Source: Paraphysomonas bandaiensis
Lineage: Eukaryota; Chrysophyceae
Assembly: GCA_965644295.1 (NCBI GenBank)
Contig: CBFFRP010000445.1
Coordinates: 1 to 64,000 of the forward strand
DNA length: 64,000 nucleotides
Reading direction: 5' to 3'
The notes below the pieces were generated by a model. That model saw only the letters and a program-made list of their open reading frames with translations. It was not told the origin of the DNA and did not search any database. This document shows, piece after piece, positions 36,285-49,276 of the stretch (positions are counted from its first letter, which is position 1; each line of letters starts with the position of its first letter). The position numbers and the translations under genes are program-made.

Positions 36285-37335
36285 TGTTTAGTTAGTTAAT
36301 TTTTGCAAAATAAGTTATATATGTTGTGATCTAGCTTGACTGGTGCATGAATTGCAATGTTATATAGTCACATCTCTCTACATACATGCATATACTGCAA
36401 CTGTATGTGTTTCCACTGCAACATAACCACATACACATACATACATACATACGTATACATACACATACATACATCCACTTCAAGTATGTGTATACTGCAA
36501 GGTGTACCATACATACATAGACGCTGTATACACTATACATCATTTTACTGCAAATTTACAGGACGAAGTATAAAAATATGGATATTTTGGTTATAATAAT
36601 CTAAATACTACACATTTTACAACCCAAAAATCCAGATTTTCGAATCATGCATGTTGTCCTCTGCACCACACCACTGCACAGAAAGGCACAACAGCGTAAA
36701 ATACGCCGATTTCTATGATTTAAAATGACAAAAAACGAAAATTACATTGATTTCTAGGGTTTATTTAAAAAATCTCCTATTTCTTCTCCGAAAAGTGTTG
36801 TATGCAGCAGTCTATCATCATGTTGCGTATGTACCACAAAAAGCAGTTTTTTGTGTTTTTTTGTAGTGTAGAGTATACAGCAGTGTATGTACCGCGTATG
36901 GTATGGTGTCGTAGTGTTGTGCATGCACACACAAGCGGCATATACATATGCATACACAGCTACACCAGCATACATGCATATATATACATACACCAACAGC
37001 ATATACACAGCAGTACCAGCAAAAAATGTATACAGCAGTGTATGCATACACCAGCACTACATACATCTGCATACACCAGCAGCATATACACAGCAGTGTA
37101 TGCATACACCAGCAGCCTACACATACATACATCTACAGCATACATACATACATACATATTATACCATCATGCAGCCCTCTACACACATATATACACACAT
37201 ATACTCACATCAAACCCTTCGATCACCTTCATACATTGCAATCACCTTAATACACACTCATTAGACATGCTGCTCTACACCATATCATCTCAATAGCTCT
37301 CTATCTAAGCCTCTCATAGAATCCCAATACATCAA
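36285..37335. other. divergent intergenic region rich in CATA/CAGCA repeats
   Basis: Upstream of both urate oxidase (minus) and the importin-like gene (plus). From about 36880 to 37160 there are degenerate units containing CATACACCAGCAGCATATAC and ACAGCAGTGTATG. Open frames here are repeat-driven and no gene is called. Confidence 0.6.
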
Positions 37336-40300
37336 ATGGAGAATCCCAATAAAACAACGAAAGGGGCGATGGATAAGACAACATATGAAGATTTAGAGAT
37401 TATAGGACATGGTTTAAACATAGATATTGTAAGTTATATACACAGACTGTATGGATGTTATATACACAGACTGTATGGATGTTATATATATACAGACTGT
37501 ATGGATGTTATATACACAGACTGTATGGATGTTATATATACACAGACTGTATAGCTGATATATATACACAGACTGTATGGATGTTATATATATACAGACT
37601 GTATGGATGTTATATATACACAGACTGTATAGTTGTTATATATATACGCAGTATGGATGTTATATATACACAGACTGTATAGAAGTTATATATACACAGA
37701 GACTGTATAGCTGATATATATACACAGACTGTATGGATGTTATATATACGCAGTATGGATGTTATATATACACAGACTGTATAGCTGATATATATATTTA
37801 ACCTTTAAGTTTTAGACGGATCGTAATATAAAGATGTTAGCTGCTAGCAAAATACGGCAGGTAGTACATTATAGAATGATAATATTCGGTTTAATATCCA
37901 ATTATATGTATAGTTACTTGTATCGAATAATAATTTGTTGATACAAGAGATTTTACGTCGTAATTGGATTCCTCTGTTGTTAAGTTGGTTGGTGGAAGGG
38001 GCGGAATTACCTCTACAGATTGGAGCCTTATGGGCTCTAACTAACATCGCTGCTGGCCCTCCAGAACATACACATACACTCATACGCCATGGATCTATTC
38101 CAATCCTCCTGGGCCTACTCACTTCAGATAATGACGAAATTCTTGAGCAGTCCGTGTGGGTATTAGGGAATATAGCCGGCGAAGGTGTGTCTTCTCGTGA
38201 TGCAATTCTGGCGGCTGGGACCGTCAACCCACTAGGTACGAAATGTGTATTATCGTCTTTTCGTAATCTGCCCTAAATATGTTTGTGTTATGTAGTGGAG
38301 TGTCTAAGCGAGCACCCGAATTCTCAGCCCCTGATGAAGATTGGAGCTTGGGCTCTGTCTAATATATGTGATGGTCAGCCCAGAAGACTGGTTGACATCT
38401 CCAACCTAGCCCCCTTATTGGCCACGGTGCGGATTATATATATGTCTTTGTATATTGTTAACTTGTTGGTGGTATAGATGCTGCACCAGACAGACCCCGA
38501 AGTTCTCAGTCACACTTGTTGGGCGCTTTCCCACCTTTGCGATGGGCCGCCCACTCACCTACGAACTATGCTTAACAGCATGCCCACACTTTGCGCAAGA
38601 CTCGTGGAGCTCCTTTCCCATAGGAGCTGGAAGATAGTAAAGCCTGCTCTACGGACTATTGGGAATATAGTGTGTGCAGAGAATGATGTGAGCTAACTAC
38701 ACAATATTTGCTAGCAATAAGTGGTGTTCATATATGTGTGCATGTATGTATGTGGTGTGGACTGATGAGTTAGTTGTGGCGCCGTAGTATAGTGGGTGGT
38801 TTTATTTGATATTATGAACAGGTCGATTACACAGAAATCGTGACGGAAGCGGGGGCTGTTCAGAGTCTATGTGGCTTGGTTTCTCACAGCAACCGCGATA
38901 TACAGAAAGAGGCGTGTTGGACCCTCTCTAATATTGCAGCTGGTAAGTCAGTCGTCTGCCGTTTACGGTTAATAAATTGTACGATATTTAATGGGTTGCA
39001 CAGGGACTGTTTGTCAAATCCAGCGCGTGATCGATAGTGGAATTATGAGTCAGATAGTTGAGATAGCGAGAGCACCGGACACTGATCACGAGGTATGTTT
39101 TTTATGTGGCTTTTAGCATAACGTGTGATGGCCCATTAATGTCCTGTAGTTTATGTATTGCAAAATAATATATATGTAAATATATATGGCTTGTAGGTTC
39201 GTAGTGAGGCCTCTTGGGTAGTGTTAAATGCCTCTAGCTGTGGAAGTGATAAGCAAATCGAGCAACTTATAGAAACAGGGTATGAGTGAGCTAACCAGTG
39301 TTCCCATTCTCTCTGACTTGTGGATGATTATGTTACAGGAGCGTTGGGGTACTTAATGATATGTTAAGCGATAGTTCAATGCGTCTAATGGCACTAGAGG
39401 GCATCGAAAGGGTGCTTGCTATTGGTGACTCTAAGGTGCAACGGCGCATAGACGGCAACAAGACGTTGAAAGGCAACCCTTATGCCTACTTGCTGTCTGT
39501 GGAGAACATTGAGTCCCTGTATAACGTCAACAAAACAACAACCCTCGGAAAGCGACTCGGTAAAATATTTAGGGAACATTTTCTGGCTTGCGCCATATGT
39601 AGTAAGTACTACCACAAAGAGTCCGAGACTTTGAAATATTGCGAGGAATGCAAAGGCCATGTGTGCAGTAACTGTGACTGCCGACGGTACCATCTAAGTT
39701 ATCAGGAGGTAGTTTGGGGAGAGATTGAGAGCCTTGAGGACAATATGAAAAATGCAAAGAAAGCAAGTAAGAAGCAGAAGAAGAAAAAGCAAAAAGCGAA
39801 ACAAAAAGGCAAGAAAACTGCTAATGATATAGAACGGGATGATGAGAAGGAGGAAGATAAGAAAGATTGTAAAGCAGACGAGAGTGTAGTGAGTGGTCGA
39901 TCTGAAAATCCTGCGAAGCTTGAGGTGAAGTCCGCTCCGAGTGAAGTGATTGAAAAGGAGGTATCCAAACCAACCACGCCTGGTGGTGTGTGGGGAAATC
40001 CCCCAAGTATATTGAGATCTACAGCCCTTGCTGCACCAGTACAAGAAGAGGAATTCACAGCGGTCAGAGGTAGAAGGAAGGGGTCTAAATCCAGTAGCAG
40101 TACACGTGAACGGAATGAATCTCAAGGTAGTACCCGGTCACCTGGTATATCTCTAGTAGATGCATTTCCCCCGTATCCACAAGGTCCTGGGAACTCCAGC
40201 ACCTTATCAACAGCACCCTCAAATAGCACACCGGGAGGGCGATATGCGGACGTTTTGCTGAATGCACACTCTGAGCCAGTGCCGAGTAACCAATCTCCTA

Positions 40301-41499
40301 TGGATTTTCCTCCTCTTGCAGCCCCCTCGCCGACCACACAGAAACAATCCTCGACTAGTGTTAGCTCTGCCACGACATCTGCTGTAAAGAAGTCCCGATC
40401 TCAACTCAAGAAGGAGAGTAAAGCCCTCAAGAGTGCGCAGGCAGCCAGTGAAGCTGCTGCAATGTCGTATGCAACTATAGCCGCAGCTGCACGGTCAGCT
40501 GCATTAAATTCTTCTAGTCAGACGTCCCCGATTCACTCTCACAGCAAGTCGCCAGTCGCTCAAGCTCAAAGCAAGTCCATACCCCAGTCTGCTGGTCAAG
40601 GTCAGGTCAAGGGGGGTTCAGACCTCCAGGTGCAGGATAAAGATATAACACCCCTTCCTCAACCGGCTAAGATCGATTCGCACCCTGCAGTTCCGCCAGG
40701 GAGCAGAGCGACCCCCTCTCAACTGAAGTCCACGAGAGGTACTGCCCAACCAGAGATAGCCGCCCCTAGTAAACCTTCCCAGAAGTCATCCACTGCAGAA
40801 GCTGAGCCACAACCTCTTTCCGAGCCCCAGAATAAGGTTAACCAAAGCACACGATCTTTAGTAGCACAGATTGCATCCCCAGCTGTTCAAGACAATGATT
40901 TGGGAGGGCAGTCACAGGTCAGATGTGATAAGAGTGTAAATATAGCCGAGAGTCCGAGCGGCGTTACTGCGCCATCTCAGGCAGTTCCTGAGGAGCCAAA
41001 TGCTCCCACTTCTGTCTGTCCTCCTGATACTGATGCTCCACATGTGATTCCATATTTGGGACTCGGCGATGACTCTTCCTTTTCGCTTGGACATCTTCCA
41101 ATGTCTGCCGCACCTACTGTAGAACCTTTGAGCAATCTACTGCCCAACCCTTCCACTTCTTACACTTCCAGCCACGCCCCAGATATGACTATACCGATAA
41201 CTAATCAGACCCCTGCATACACGTTGAGCAGAAGCCCATTGGTTTCACCGGAAAACCATCCGAGTGGCCCGCACGCCACGCCATCTGCGACTGCCCCCAT
41301 GCAGAGCAGTAGCATGTATGTAGATAGCAGCTATGACGATGACCAGGACTACTTACACACCCGACACGCAGAGATGCTTCTCGGCGACGATGATGATGAT
41401 ATTCGATACAGTGGCTCAGAATCCGCTGAGTTAGTTGAGTTTTTGCAAGAAACGGGGTCAATAGTGGCATTAGCTGAAAAACTTGGATTTAGAAAGTAG
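37336..41499 (+). CDS. importin-alpha-like armadillo protein with a Cys cluster and long disordered tail
   Basis: Nine exons (37336-37428, 37816-37860, 37914-38235, 38296-38426, 38478-38687, 38822-38942, 39004-39092, 39197-39279, 39339-41499) give 1084 aa. ARM repeats with importin-alpha signatures fill about residues 32-430: LWALTNIAAG, VWVLGNIAGEG, ALSNICDG, ALRTIGNIV, WTLSNIAAG, and a last repeat ALEGIERVLAIGD...NPYAYLL. The usual Arg/Lys-rich importin-beta-binding segment is not evident in the 31-aa first exon. A cluster Cys449, 452, 466, 469, 474, 477 and 479 (CAIC...CEEC...CSNCDC) looks metal-binding. Then comes a Lys-rich helix (about 510-535) and roughly 500 residues rich in Ser, Pro, Gln and Ala, ending in an acidic segment (DDDDDIRYSGSESAELVEFL). 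Expected role: nuclear import adaptor; the tail suggests another activity. Confidence 0.92.
37430..37800. repeat. minisatellite in intron 1 of the importin-like gene
   Basis: About a dozen variants of ACAGACTGTATGGATGTTAT followed by ATATAC fill intron 1 (37429-37815). Unit length varies around 25-29 bp. Confidence 0.92.
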
Positions 41500-44306
41500 A
41501 TCATACATATAGTTTTCATAATAATATATATATATTATAATACATAATTAGGTAATCTGGATCTCTGGGTGCACGGAACAATTTGAGTGTGTGTTATTTT
41601 CACGTTCTCAATATCTATTGGCATATACTCATAGTGTGTTTACAGCACCAGGGCCTGATAACCATTAATGGCCCTGTACAGCCCTGTATATATTGTATAT
41701 AAGAGCAGTGAAAGTCCTCGTCATTGAATAATATGCCGATCAGGTTTGCATAATAATTGTAGTTTGGACAGCAAATCATAATTGCAAGTGTAATCGACTA
41801 CAGCTTCAATTAATTGATAAAAAAATACTGTCAATTTGACACTGGTGGCAAGGTATAATTGAAGTGCGTATATTGGTTATTACACATAATCAAAAGCAAA
41901 ACAAACTACATATATGTATCTAATTAAAGGTTAAAGTTACAATAGATCCATTAACATTAACGCTTCTCTACAAGGCGACCAAAAAGCATCTTGGCCTCTG
42001 TCGTGGTAAAAGACTTTAGATTGCCTGTGCATCGCTATACAGAAAGGCACTCCGACTGGGGTATATGGCTATCGCACCGAAAAGAATATACCTCTCCCTC
42101 CAACATAACGAACTAGAGGCATGGAACGCTTCTCTGACTAGGCCCAGGAACAGCAGTGGGGCACCCTCCAGAAAACAGTTATCCTAGTAGGCACAGCCAA
42201 GAATTTTGTCCCAGACAATAGTACCAAGTCCTGCACTCTAAGATTCCGTGAATGGAGTGCAGAAGTGGGCCGGCGAGCACATTTTCACTGCGGAAATGTT
42301 GAACCTCGTCGACCTCTCCGCTCTGGTTGTCTCATTCTGGTGGTGCGGCGATCGTGTGGCTACCACCGGAGTGCGCTTGGGAATAATGTGGTCGTACTAA
42401 ACAACTTCTTATGCGTACGAACTACGAGAGTAGTTGTCACAGCACTCATACTATCCTCACATGCTCCTGTCCACATCCCTACTACTGCAAGGCTGTATGC
42501 ATGAGAACTGGGGAAGCACTCTCCACACGATGACGCGCACTTGAACATCATGCTAACGGAATCTTCCTCGAGAGTATCGCAACGACCACAACGTGCACCA
42601 CAAGAGGACCATTAATTGGGTCCGCTCACACGCCTGTGATGGATCTCAATGGACTTATAAAGACAAAGGAATTCACATAGTAGATGCGGTTGCAGGGGGT
42701 GTAAATGGTTGGAGATTGACCGCATGATGTTAGGCCGCAACAATTACACTTTCTGTAAAATTGATGTTGGCAGAGTCATGGAACGTATAATATACTCATA
42801 TACTCACGTCCGGAATATGGCACTGGTGTCTGTCCGGAACACGCCGGCTGTATCTTACCCACACCCCATGATCACTGATTTCCAATCTCTTTACGATTAA
42901 TGGACTTAAGAGAATTACACTTCCCTCCGTGACCAACTCTACGGTCATAATCTGGATCGTGCATCTGGATACTGGAAGGATGGCGGCGCCTTACTTCCGC
43001 AAGAACTGGCCCTAGCTGGCTGCGGCAGAACTAAGGTCAAGGACTGTTCATAACTAAGACAAAACGCACACTCAATACAGCTCTGACATGGGACAAATCC
43101 TATAGAAATGGTAGGAATTTATAGGGCCGAAATAAAAACTCGAACATATGGTGTGTCTTGATTGCCCACACGTCTCCATCTCTCAGATACAATAATGCCG
43201 TGGGCGAGAATCCGCCTTTCAGAGAAACTCCTAATTGACACAACCCTACCACCTTGGAAATTTTCCAGTAGAGCCTGGAGTACCTCACTTCCGCGGGTTA
43301 AACGATTCTGGACAGGAACTATTACCGAGGCTCCCCCTCAATTCAGGTGGACTACTATACGTGCCTTTGATAAAGCAGTTGTTATCCTCCTTCAACCGCT
43401 TTACAATGCAGCCAAAAACGTAGTGGGCGTCACGCTGCCAACCCTAAGGGGCCACGTCGACTCCCCTCTAGATCCATTTTTAATTTTTAATGTCAAAAAT
43501 TAAGTCTGAATAAATGGCACTTTATGTTAGAGATTGACGTGGTTCCTTGATCACAGTCCTACAACATCATAATTTCAATATATTATATTCAGTCAATACT
43601 GTGCTACTACAAAAAAATATAATTTAATATGGCAGCGGATGGAAATATGACGAATGTAGCCTCAGGCTCAAAGGTCACAAAGGAACGTCATATAAATTTA
43701 GTAAGGACAAATAGGAGTGTCCAACAGATACACAATATCTTGCGTGTTGTGGTTAAAGTGTATACTGGCCCTCATACTATCACGCAATTATGATTAATAA
43801 TATTAAAGTGACTGCGCACATACACCGCTACCTCATATCTCTTGTATATATGACCATATTGCATAGTAGTTGCGTACGATACGCCAGATGAAGCATTGCT
43901 TGCTTTTTCACTTGTTCACCACCAACTTATTGCTTTCAGTTGTTGCAACTATTGATAAGACCCAATGTATTTCTCATAATTGTACTGTCTACTTTGACCG
44001 ATTAATCGTTATTTATGCCTGAGAGGCAGGCATTGACACCGAAACTTATCAAGCGCATGGGGACTGGGGACATGATATTATAAGTATTTTCAACTGACTG
44101 ACACGATAACAAAAAAACAAAAAAACTTAAAAATAGCACGAGTTCTAAAAACTGTTTATTAAATCAGCACATCATGACTATATTTTGGAACAGATTAATA
44201 TTCCGCAACAATTTCTAGCAGCCAGGTTGGTAAAGCATCCATTTGTTCCAGCATTGAAAAACTATGGACACACAAATAACACAGTGCATGTACCAATCTT
44301 TTTTGA
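41500..44306. other. long region without a recognisable gene
   Basis: 41500-41950 is AT-rich 3' flank, with a short MITE-like CAGGGCC...GGCCCTG segment at about 41650. About 42000-43500 is compositionally GC-richer than normal intergenic DNA here and has several mid-sized open frames on both strands (for example 43162-43503 plus), but none matches a family I know and none joins into a spliced gene. It may be a decayed mobile element or old pseudogene. 43500-44306 is AT-rich with nothing visible. Confidence 0.5.
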
Positions 44307-47300
44307 CTACTTATAGTTCTCCTCGTAGGGCTTGGCACTGGCTACAATGGGAGAGGCGGTAGAGTCGGTATATCCCCCCGCTGAAACAGTCTTTTGGTAC
44401 TCCACTTCATACTGGATCTGTGCAGACATACTGCAACATACACTGTCAAAAACGACTATTATACAGAAATAAAAGGCTCCTACCAGCCCATCATGCTATA
44501 AAAAACAAGATCAGCGATGCACTGGATGAGTCTTGCTAGCTCTCGTAGCTCAGATATGAAAATAGCTAGGATGTTGCAGATGCAGGATAGAATCTGCACT
44601 AAACTGAAGTCACAAGATATCTCCAATACCAAAGCAAGAACTTACAGCAATTACTGAAACGGATGAGCTTATTGTCGCATGGATCGTAGCCGAGGGCGTG
44701 CTTGTCCATGAGGTACATCCTGCTGGTAGACATGGATGGTCCTACACAGCAGAAAGCCTCCAGACACAAGCAAAACTCAGGACATGATTGTTCGCCAACT
44801 TGTCCAGGTTTGCAACAGCAGCACCCACTAATGTACCCCTGACAGCACACATACCTGATCCATATTATAAATACATATAAACAGGACGGGACGGGAGGGA
44901 CCTACTTGCTCATGTCGTTATCTAACACAGCAGTTCTTGCCTGATATGCGGCGCAACAAGGGCAGAAACACGAGGCGATACAACAGGGCTGACTATAAAC
45001 ACAAGAGGTTATAACATGTATATATATAGTGATGAGAGTATGCAGAGTGGTGTGTGTGTGTACAGCAGTCAGTCAGTGAGTGTGTGTGTGAGTGTATGTG
45101 TGTGTCTATGCAGAGTGGTGTGTGAGTGTACAGCAGTCAGTCAGTCAGTCAGTGTGTGTGTGAGTGTATGTGTAAGCAGTCAGTGTGTGTGTATAGCAGT
45201 CAGTGTATGTGTGTGTGTATGCAGAGTGGTGTGTGTGTGTACAGCAGTCAGTCAGTCAGTCAGTTAGTGTGTGTGTGTGAGTGTATGTGTGTAAGCAGTC
45301 AGTGTATGTGTGTGTGTAAGCAGTCAGTGTGTGTGTGTGTATAACAGTCAGTCAGTCAGTCAGTCAGTGTGTGTGTGTGAGTGTATGTGTGTGTGTGTAA
45401 GCAGTCAGTGTATGTGTGTGTATAGCAGTCAGTGTGTGTGTGTATAGCAGTCAGTCAGTCAGTCAGTCAGTCAGTGTGTGTGTGTGAGTGTATGTGTGTG
45501 TGTAAGCAGTCAGTGTATGTGTGTGTATAGCAGTCAGTGTGTGTGTGTATAGCAGTCAGTCAGTCAGTCAGTGTGTGTGTGTGAGTGTATGTATGTGTGT
45601 AAGCAGCCAGTGTATGTGTGTGTGTATAGCAGTCAGTGTATGTGTGTGTGTATAGCAGTCAGAGTGGTGTGTGTGTATAGCAGTCAGTGTGTGTGTGTGT
45701 ATAGCAGTCAGTCAGTCAGTCAGTCAGTGTGTGTGTGTGAGTGTATGTGTGTGTGTAAGCAGTCAGTGTATGTGTGGGTGTATAGCAGTCAGAGTGGTGT
45801 GTGTGTATAGCAGTCAGTGTGTGTGTGTGTATAGCAGTCAGAGTGGTGTGTGTGTATAGCAGTCAGTGTGTGTGTGTGTATAGCAGTCAGTCAGTCAGTC
45901 AGTCAGTCAGTCAGTCAGTGTGTGTGTGTGAGTGTATGTGTGTGTGTAAGCAGTCAGTGTATGTGTGTGTGTATAGCAGTCAGAGTGGTGTGTGTGTATA
46001 GAAGTCAGTGTGTGTGTGTGTGTATAGCAGTCAGAGTGGTGTGTGTGTATAGCAGTCAGTCAGTCAGTCAGCCAGTCAGTCAGTGTGTGTGAGTGTATGT
46101 GTGTGTGTATAGCAGTCAGTGTGGTGTGCGTGTATAGCAGTCAGTGTGTATAGCAGTGTGTGTCAGTGTGTATAGCAGTCAGTGTGTGTGTGTGTAAGCA
46201 GTCAGTCAGTGTGTGTATGAAGAGTGGTGTGAGTGTGTGTGTGTGTGTGTATAGCAGTCAGAGTGGTGTGTGTGTGTGTGTGTGTGTATGCAGAGTGTGT
46301 GTGTGTATAGCAGTCAGAGTGGTGTGTGTGTGTGTGTGTGTGTGTATGCAGAGTGTGTGTGTGTGTGTACAGCAGTCAGTCAGTCAGTCAGTCAGAGTGT
46401 GTGTGTGTATAGCAGTCAGAGTGGTGTGTGTGTGTGTGTAGAGTGGTGTGAGTGTGTGTGTGTGTATAGCAGTCAGTGTGTGTGTGTGTGTGTATAGCAG
46501 TCAGAGTGGTGTGTGTGTGTGTGTGTGTGTATGCAGAGTGTGTGTGTGTGTACAGCAGTCAGTGTGTGTGTGTGTGTGTGTACAGCAGTCAGTCAGTCAG
46601 TCAGTCAGAGTGTGTGTGTGTATAGCAGTCAGAGTGGTGTGTGTGTCTAGCAGTCAGAGTGGTGTGTGTGTGTGTATAGCAGTCAGTCAGTCAGTCAGTC
46701 AGTCAGTCAGTGTGTGTGTGTGAGTGTATGTGTGTGTGTAAGCAGTCAGTGTATGTGTGTGTGTATAGCAGTCAGAGTGGTGTGTGTGTATAGAAGTCAG
46801 TGTGTGTGTGTGTATAGCAGTCAGAGTGGTGTGTGTGTATAGCAGTCAGTCAGTCAGTCAGCCAGTCAGTCAGTGTGTGTGAGTGTATGTGTGTGTGTAT
46901 AGCAGTCAGTGTGGTGTGCGTGTATAGCAGTCAGTGTGTATAGCAGTGTGTGTCAGTGTGTATAGCAGTCAGTGTGTGTGTGTGTAAGCAGTCAGTCAGT
47001 GTGTGTATGAAGAGTGGTGTGAGTGTGTGTGTGTGTGTGTATAGCAGTCAGAGTGGTGTGTGTGTGTGTGTGTGTGTATGCAGAGTGTGTGTGTGTGTAT
47101 AGCAGTCAGAGTGGTGTGTGTGTGTGTGTGTGTGTGTATGCAGAGTGTGTGTGTGTGTGTACAGCAGTCAGTCAGTCAGTCAGTCAGAGTGTGTGTGTGT
47201 ATAGCAGTCAGAGTGGTGTGTGTGTGTGTGTAGAGTGGTGTGAGTGTGTGTGTGTGTATAGCAGTCAGTGTGTGTGTGTGTGTGTATAGCAGTCAGAGTG

Positions 47301-47971
47301 GTGTGTGTGTGTGTGTGTGTATGCAGAGTGTGTGTGTGTGTACAGCAGTCAGTGTGTGTGTGTGTGTGTGTACAGCAGTCAGTCAGTCAGTCAGTCAGAG
47401 TGTGTGTGTGTATAGCAGTCAGAGTGGTGTGTGTGTGTGTAGAGTGGTGTGAGTGTGTGTGTGTGTATAGCAGTCAGTGTGTGTGTGTGTGTGTATAGCA
47501 GTCAGAGTGGTGTGTGTGTGTGTGTGTGTGTATGCAGAGTGTGTGTGTGTGTGTGTGTACAGCAGTCAGTGTGTGTGTGTGTGTGTGTACAGCAGTCAGT
47601 CAGTCAGTCAGTCAGTCAGAGTGTGTGTGTGTATAGCAGTCAGAGTGGTGTGTGTGTGTGTAGAGTGGTGTGAGTGTGTGTGTGTGTATAGCAGTCAGTG
47701 TGTGTGTGTGTGTGTGTATGCAGAGTGTGTGTGTGTGTACAGCAGTCAGTCAGTCAGTCAGTCAGTCAGTCAGTCAGAGTGTGTGTGTGTCTAGCAGTCA
47801 GCGTGTGTATGTGTGTGTCTAGCAGTCAGAGTGGTGTGTGTGTGTGTGTGTGTGTGTGTTGTACCCTTTAGTGACTGCATCCATCAAGCTGATTTGAAAC
47901 TTCTTCTCACGAAGAGATTTGGGATCATCGTCTACGGGCTCACCACTGAAGCAAAGAAGACAACACACCAT
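44307..47971 (-). CDS. cysteine-rich membrane-associated protein, family uncharacterised
   Basis: Five exons (47971-47865, 44992-44906, 44854-44646, 44598-44484, 44430-44307) give 213 aa, all junctions GT-AG and in phase. The N-terminus MVCCLLCFSGEPVDDDPK offers cysteines for lipidation. The body is very Cys-rich (CCIASCFCPCC, CCQGYISGCCCCKPG, CPEFCLCLEAFCC) and continues with a segment DPCDNKLIRFSNCLQILSCI that I recall from uncharacterised proteins in many fungi and protists. Hydrophobic stretches around NILAIF and LIQCIADLVFYSMMG suggest membrane association. The first intron is 2872 nt, against about 50 nt for the others, because of a satellite expansion. Confidence 0.85.
45035..47860. 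repeat. GT / CAGT satellite filling intron 1 of the Cys-rich gene
   Basis: About 2.8 kb of alternating (GT)n, (CAGT)n and linker words such as GTATAGCAGTCAGAGTGGTG. Higher-order structure is present: the segment beginning near 46080 (GTGTGTGAGTGTATGTGTGT then GTGTGCGTGTATAGCAGTC) recurs near 46870, a period of roughly 790 bp, with further shorter periods after it. Many plus-strand open frames here are artefacts of the repeat. Confidence 0.95.
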
Positions 47972-48296
47972 GTTTGCAGATTGATTGTTGTTACTTTAAG
48001 AGATGTGTGTATATGTGTGTATATGTATATGTGTGTATATATGTGTGTATGTATGTGTATATATATGTGTGTATATACTCCTCACACTGCTGTCTGCAAT
48101 CTGCAGACACCACACCACAACAAAGTATAAAAACTAGAGTTTATATACAGCAACACCAAAATATCCCTTATTTTCTCATTTTTTCCAGACCTTTCTAGAG
48201 ATCCGCATGATATGCCCACCATATCCATCATATCTATAGACATACCTACTGTACCTACATGTACCTAACCTACCTACATAAAGTACCTACCTACTC
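47972..48296. other. 5' flank of the Cys-rich gene
   Basis: TATG-type repeats at 48000-48080, then AT-rich sequence with CTACCTACC words; no gene. Confidence 0.5.
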
Positions 48297-48360
48297 TACA
48301 TACATACATACATACATACATACATACATACATACATACATACATACATACATACATACA

Positions 48361-48394
<34 letters not shown>

Positions 48395-48441
48395 CGTACA
48401 TACATACATACATACATACATACGTACATACGTACATACGT
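48297..48441. repeat. (TACA)n microsatellite, inverted unit D
   Basis: About 145 bp of TACA tetramers adjoining the inverted copy of the array gene, in the place expected from units A-C. Confidence 0.95.
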
Positions 48442-48508
48442 ACAGCAGTGTCCGTTGACTGAGTGTGAAGTGGGGTGGTCTTGGACAGAAGCGTATATAC
48501 TTCTTTAG

Positions 48509-49036
48509 ATGAAGTCTCTCTATACGATGAAGTTTGTTGCTGTGGAGGTCATTGATTTGACTTCAATTCAACCTGGTATCTTGAAGGGTCACTATGAAGT
48601 ATCCACATGTATGCCAATAGATTCGACACTTGGACAGAGACATGCGTGTGTTCCTCCCAGTCAGAGTCACACTATACGCAGCCCACCACTTAAGAGAAGA
48701 AGAATGCGTAGAGGTAGAGCGAGAGGAGATGAGAGAGATGGAGATAGAGGTCCGCAGATTGCAGGAGAGTATACGGAGATAATGTTTCGAAGACTATCAG
48801 ATGCTGACATCAATGCCTTACATGCCGCAGTAGACACACAGCGAACCCACATGATCACTATGGACACCTCGCTATATAGCAGTGCACATATTCGTAGCGT
48901 CTGTTCACAAGCATCAGATCAGCTGATTGCACTTGTGTTCACTATAGTGGCCAATCAATGTCAAGCGCATATCAGTTTTCTATGTGGAATTAATGCTATT
49001 ACCTCCACCGACGGCAATAGCATTAACCCCACATAG
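48509..49036 (+). pseudogene. NLS/coiled-coil gene, rearranged copy D
   Basis: An open frame of 175 codons starts identically to copies A-C (MKSLYTMKFVAVEVIDLTS). After TMDTSLYSS it passes directly into exon-2-like AHIRSVCSQASDQLIALVF, so the last 13 codons of exon 1 and the intron are gone. It then runs into the palindrome and stops; the coiled-coil exon is missing from the frame. Probably a broken copy. Confidence 0.8.
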
Positions 49037-49165
49037 ATAAGCCATATGCGCTTGACATTGATTGGCCACTATAGTGAACACAAGTGCAATCAGCTGATCT
49101 GATGCTTGTGAACAGACGCTACGAATATGTGCACTGCTATATAGCGAGGTGTCCATAGTGATCAT
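48855..49165. repeat. large palindrome inside copy D
   Basis: The sequence from GGACACCTCGCTATATAGCA (about 48861) to the NAI-coding segment is followed, after a short centre near 49010, by its near-perfect complement ending ...GCGAGGTGTCCATAGTGATC. Arms are about 150 bp. It could extrude as a cruciform. Confidence 0.9.
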
Positions 49166-49276
49166 ATGGGTGTGCCGTAAATAGGGGATGAGCCGACAAC
49201 GATGCTGAATTATAATCAATAAGCATGTCTTACTGCATCAATTGCAAGTCACTTATTGATTTTGTTTGGAATATAT

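Noticed and set aside
39394-41470. Minus-strand frames up to 143 codons opposite the importin-like tail
   Set aside because: Antisense shadows of the Ser/Pro-rich coding exon, giving low-complexity Leu/Phe/Ser peptides.
42265-43503. Possible degenerate retroelement in the GC-richer part of 42-43.5 kb
   Set aside because: No reverse transcriptase, integrase or gag motif and no terminal repeats could be read in any frame.
45016-47794. Many Cys/Val/Ser-rich frames (SVSQSVCVC type)
   Set aside because: Translation of GT/CAGT satellite on the strand opposite to the Cys-rich gene; no unique sequence.
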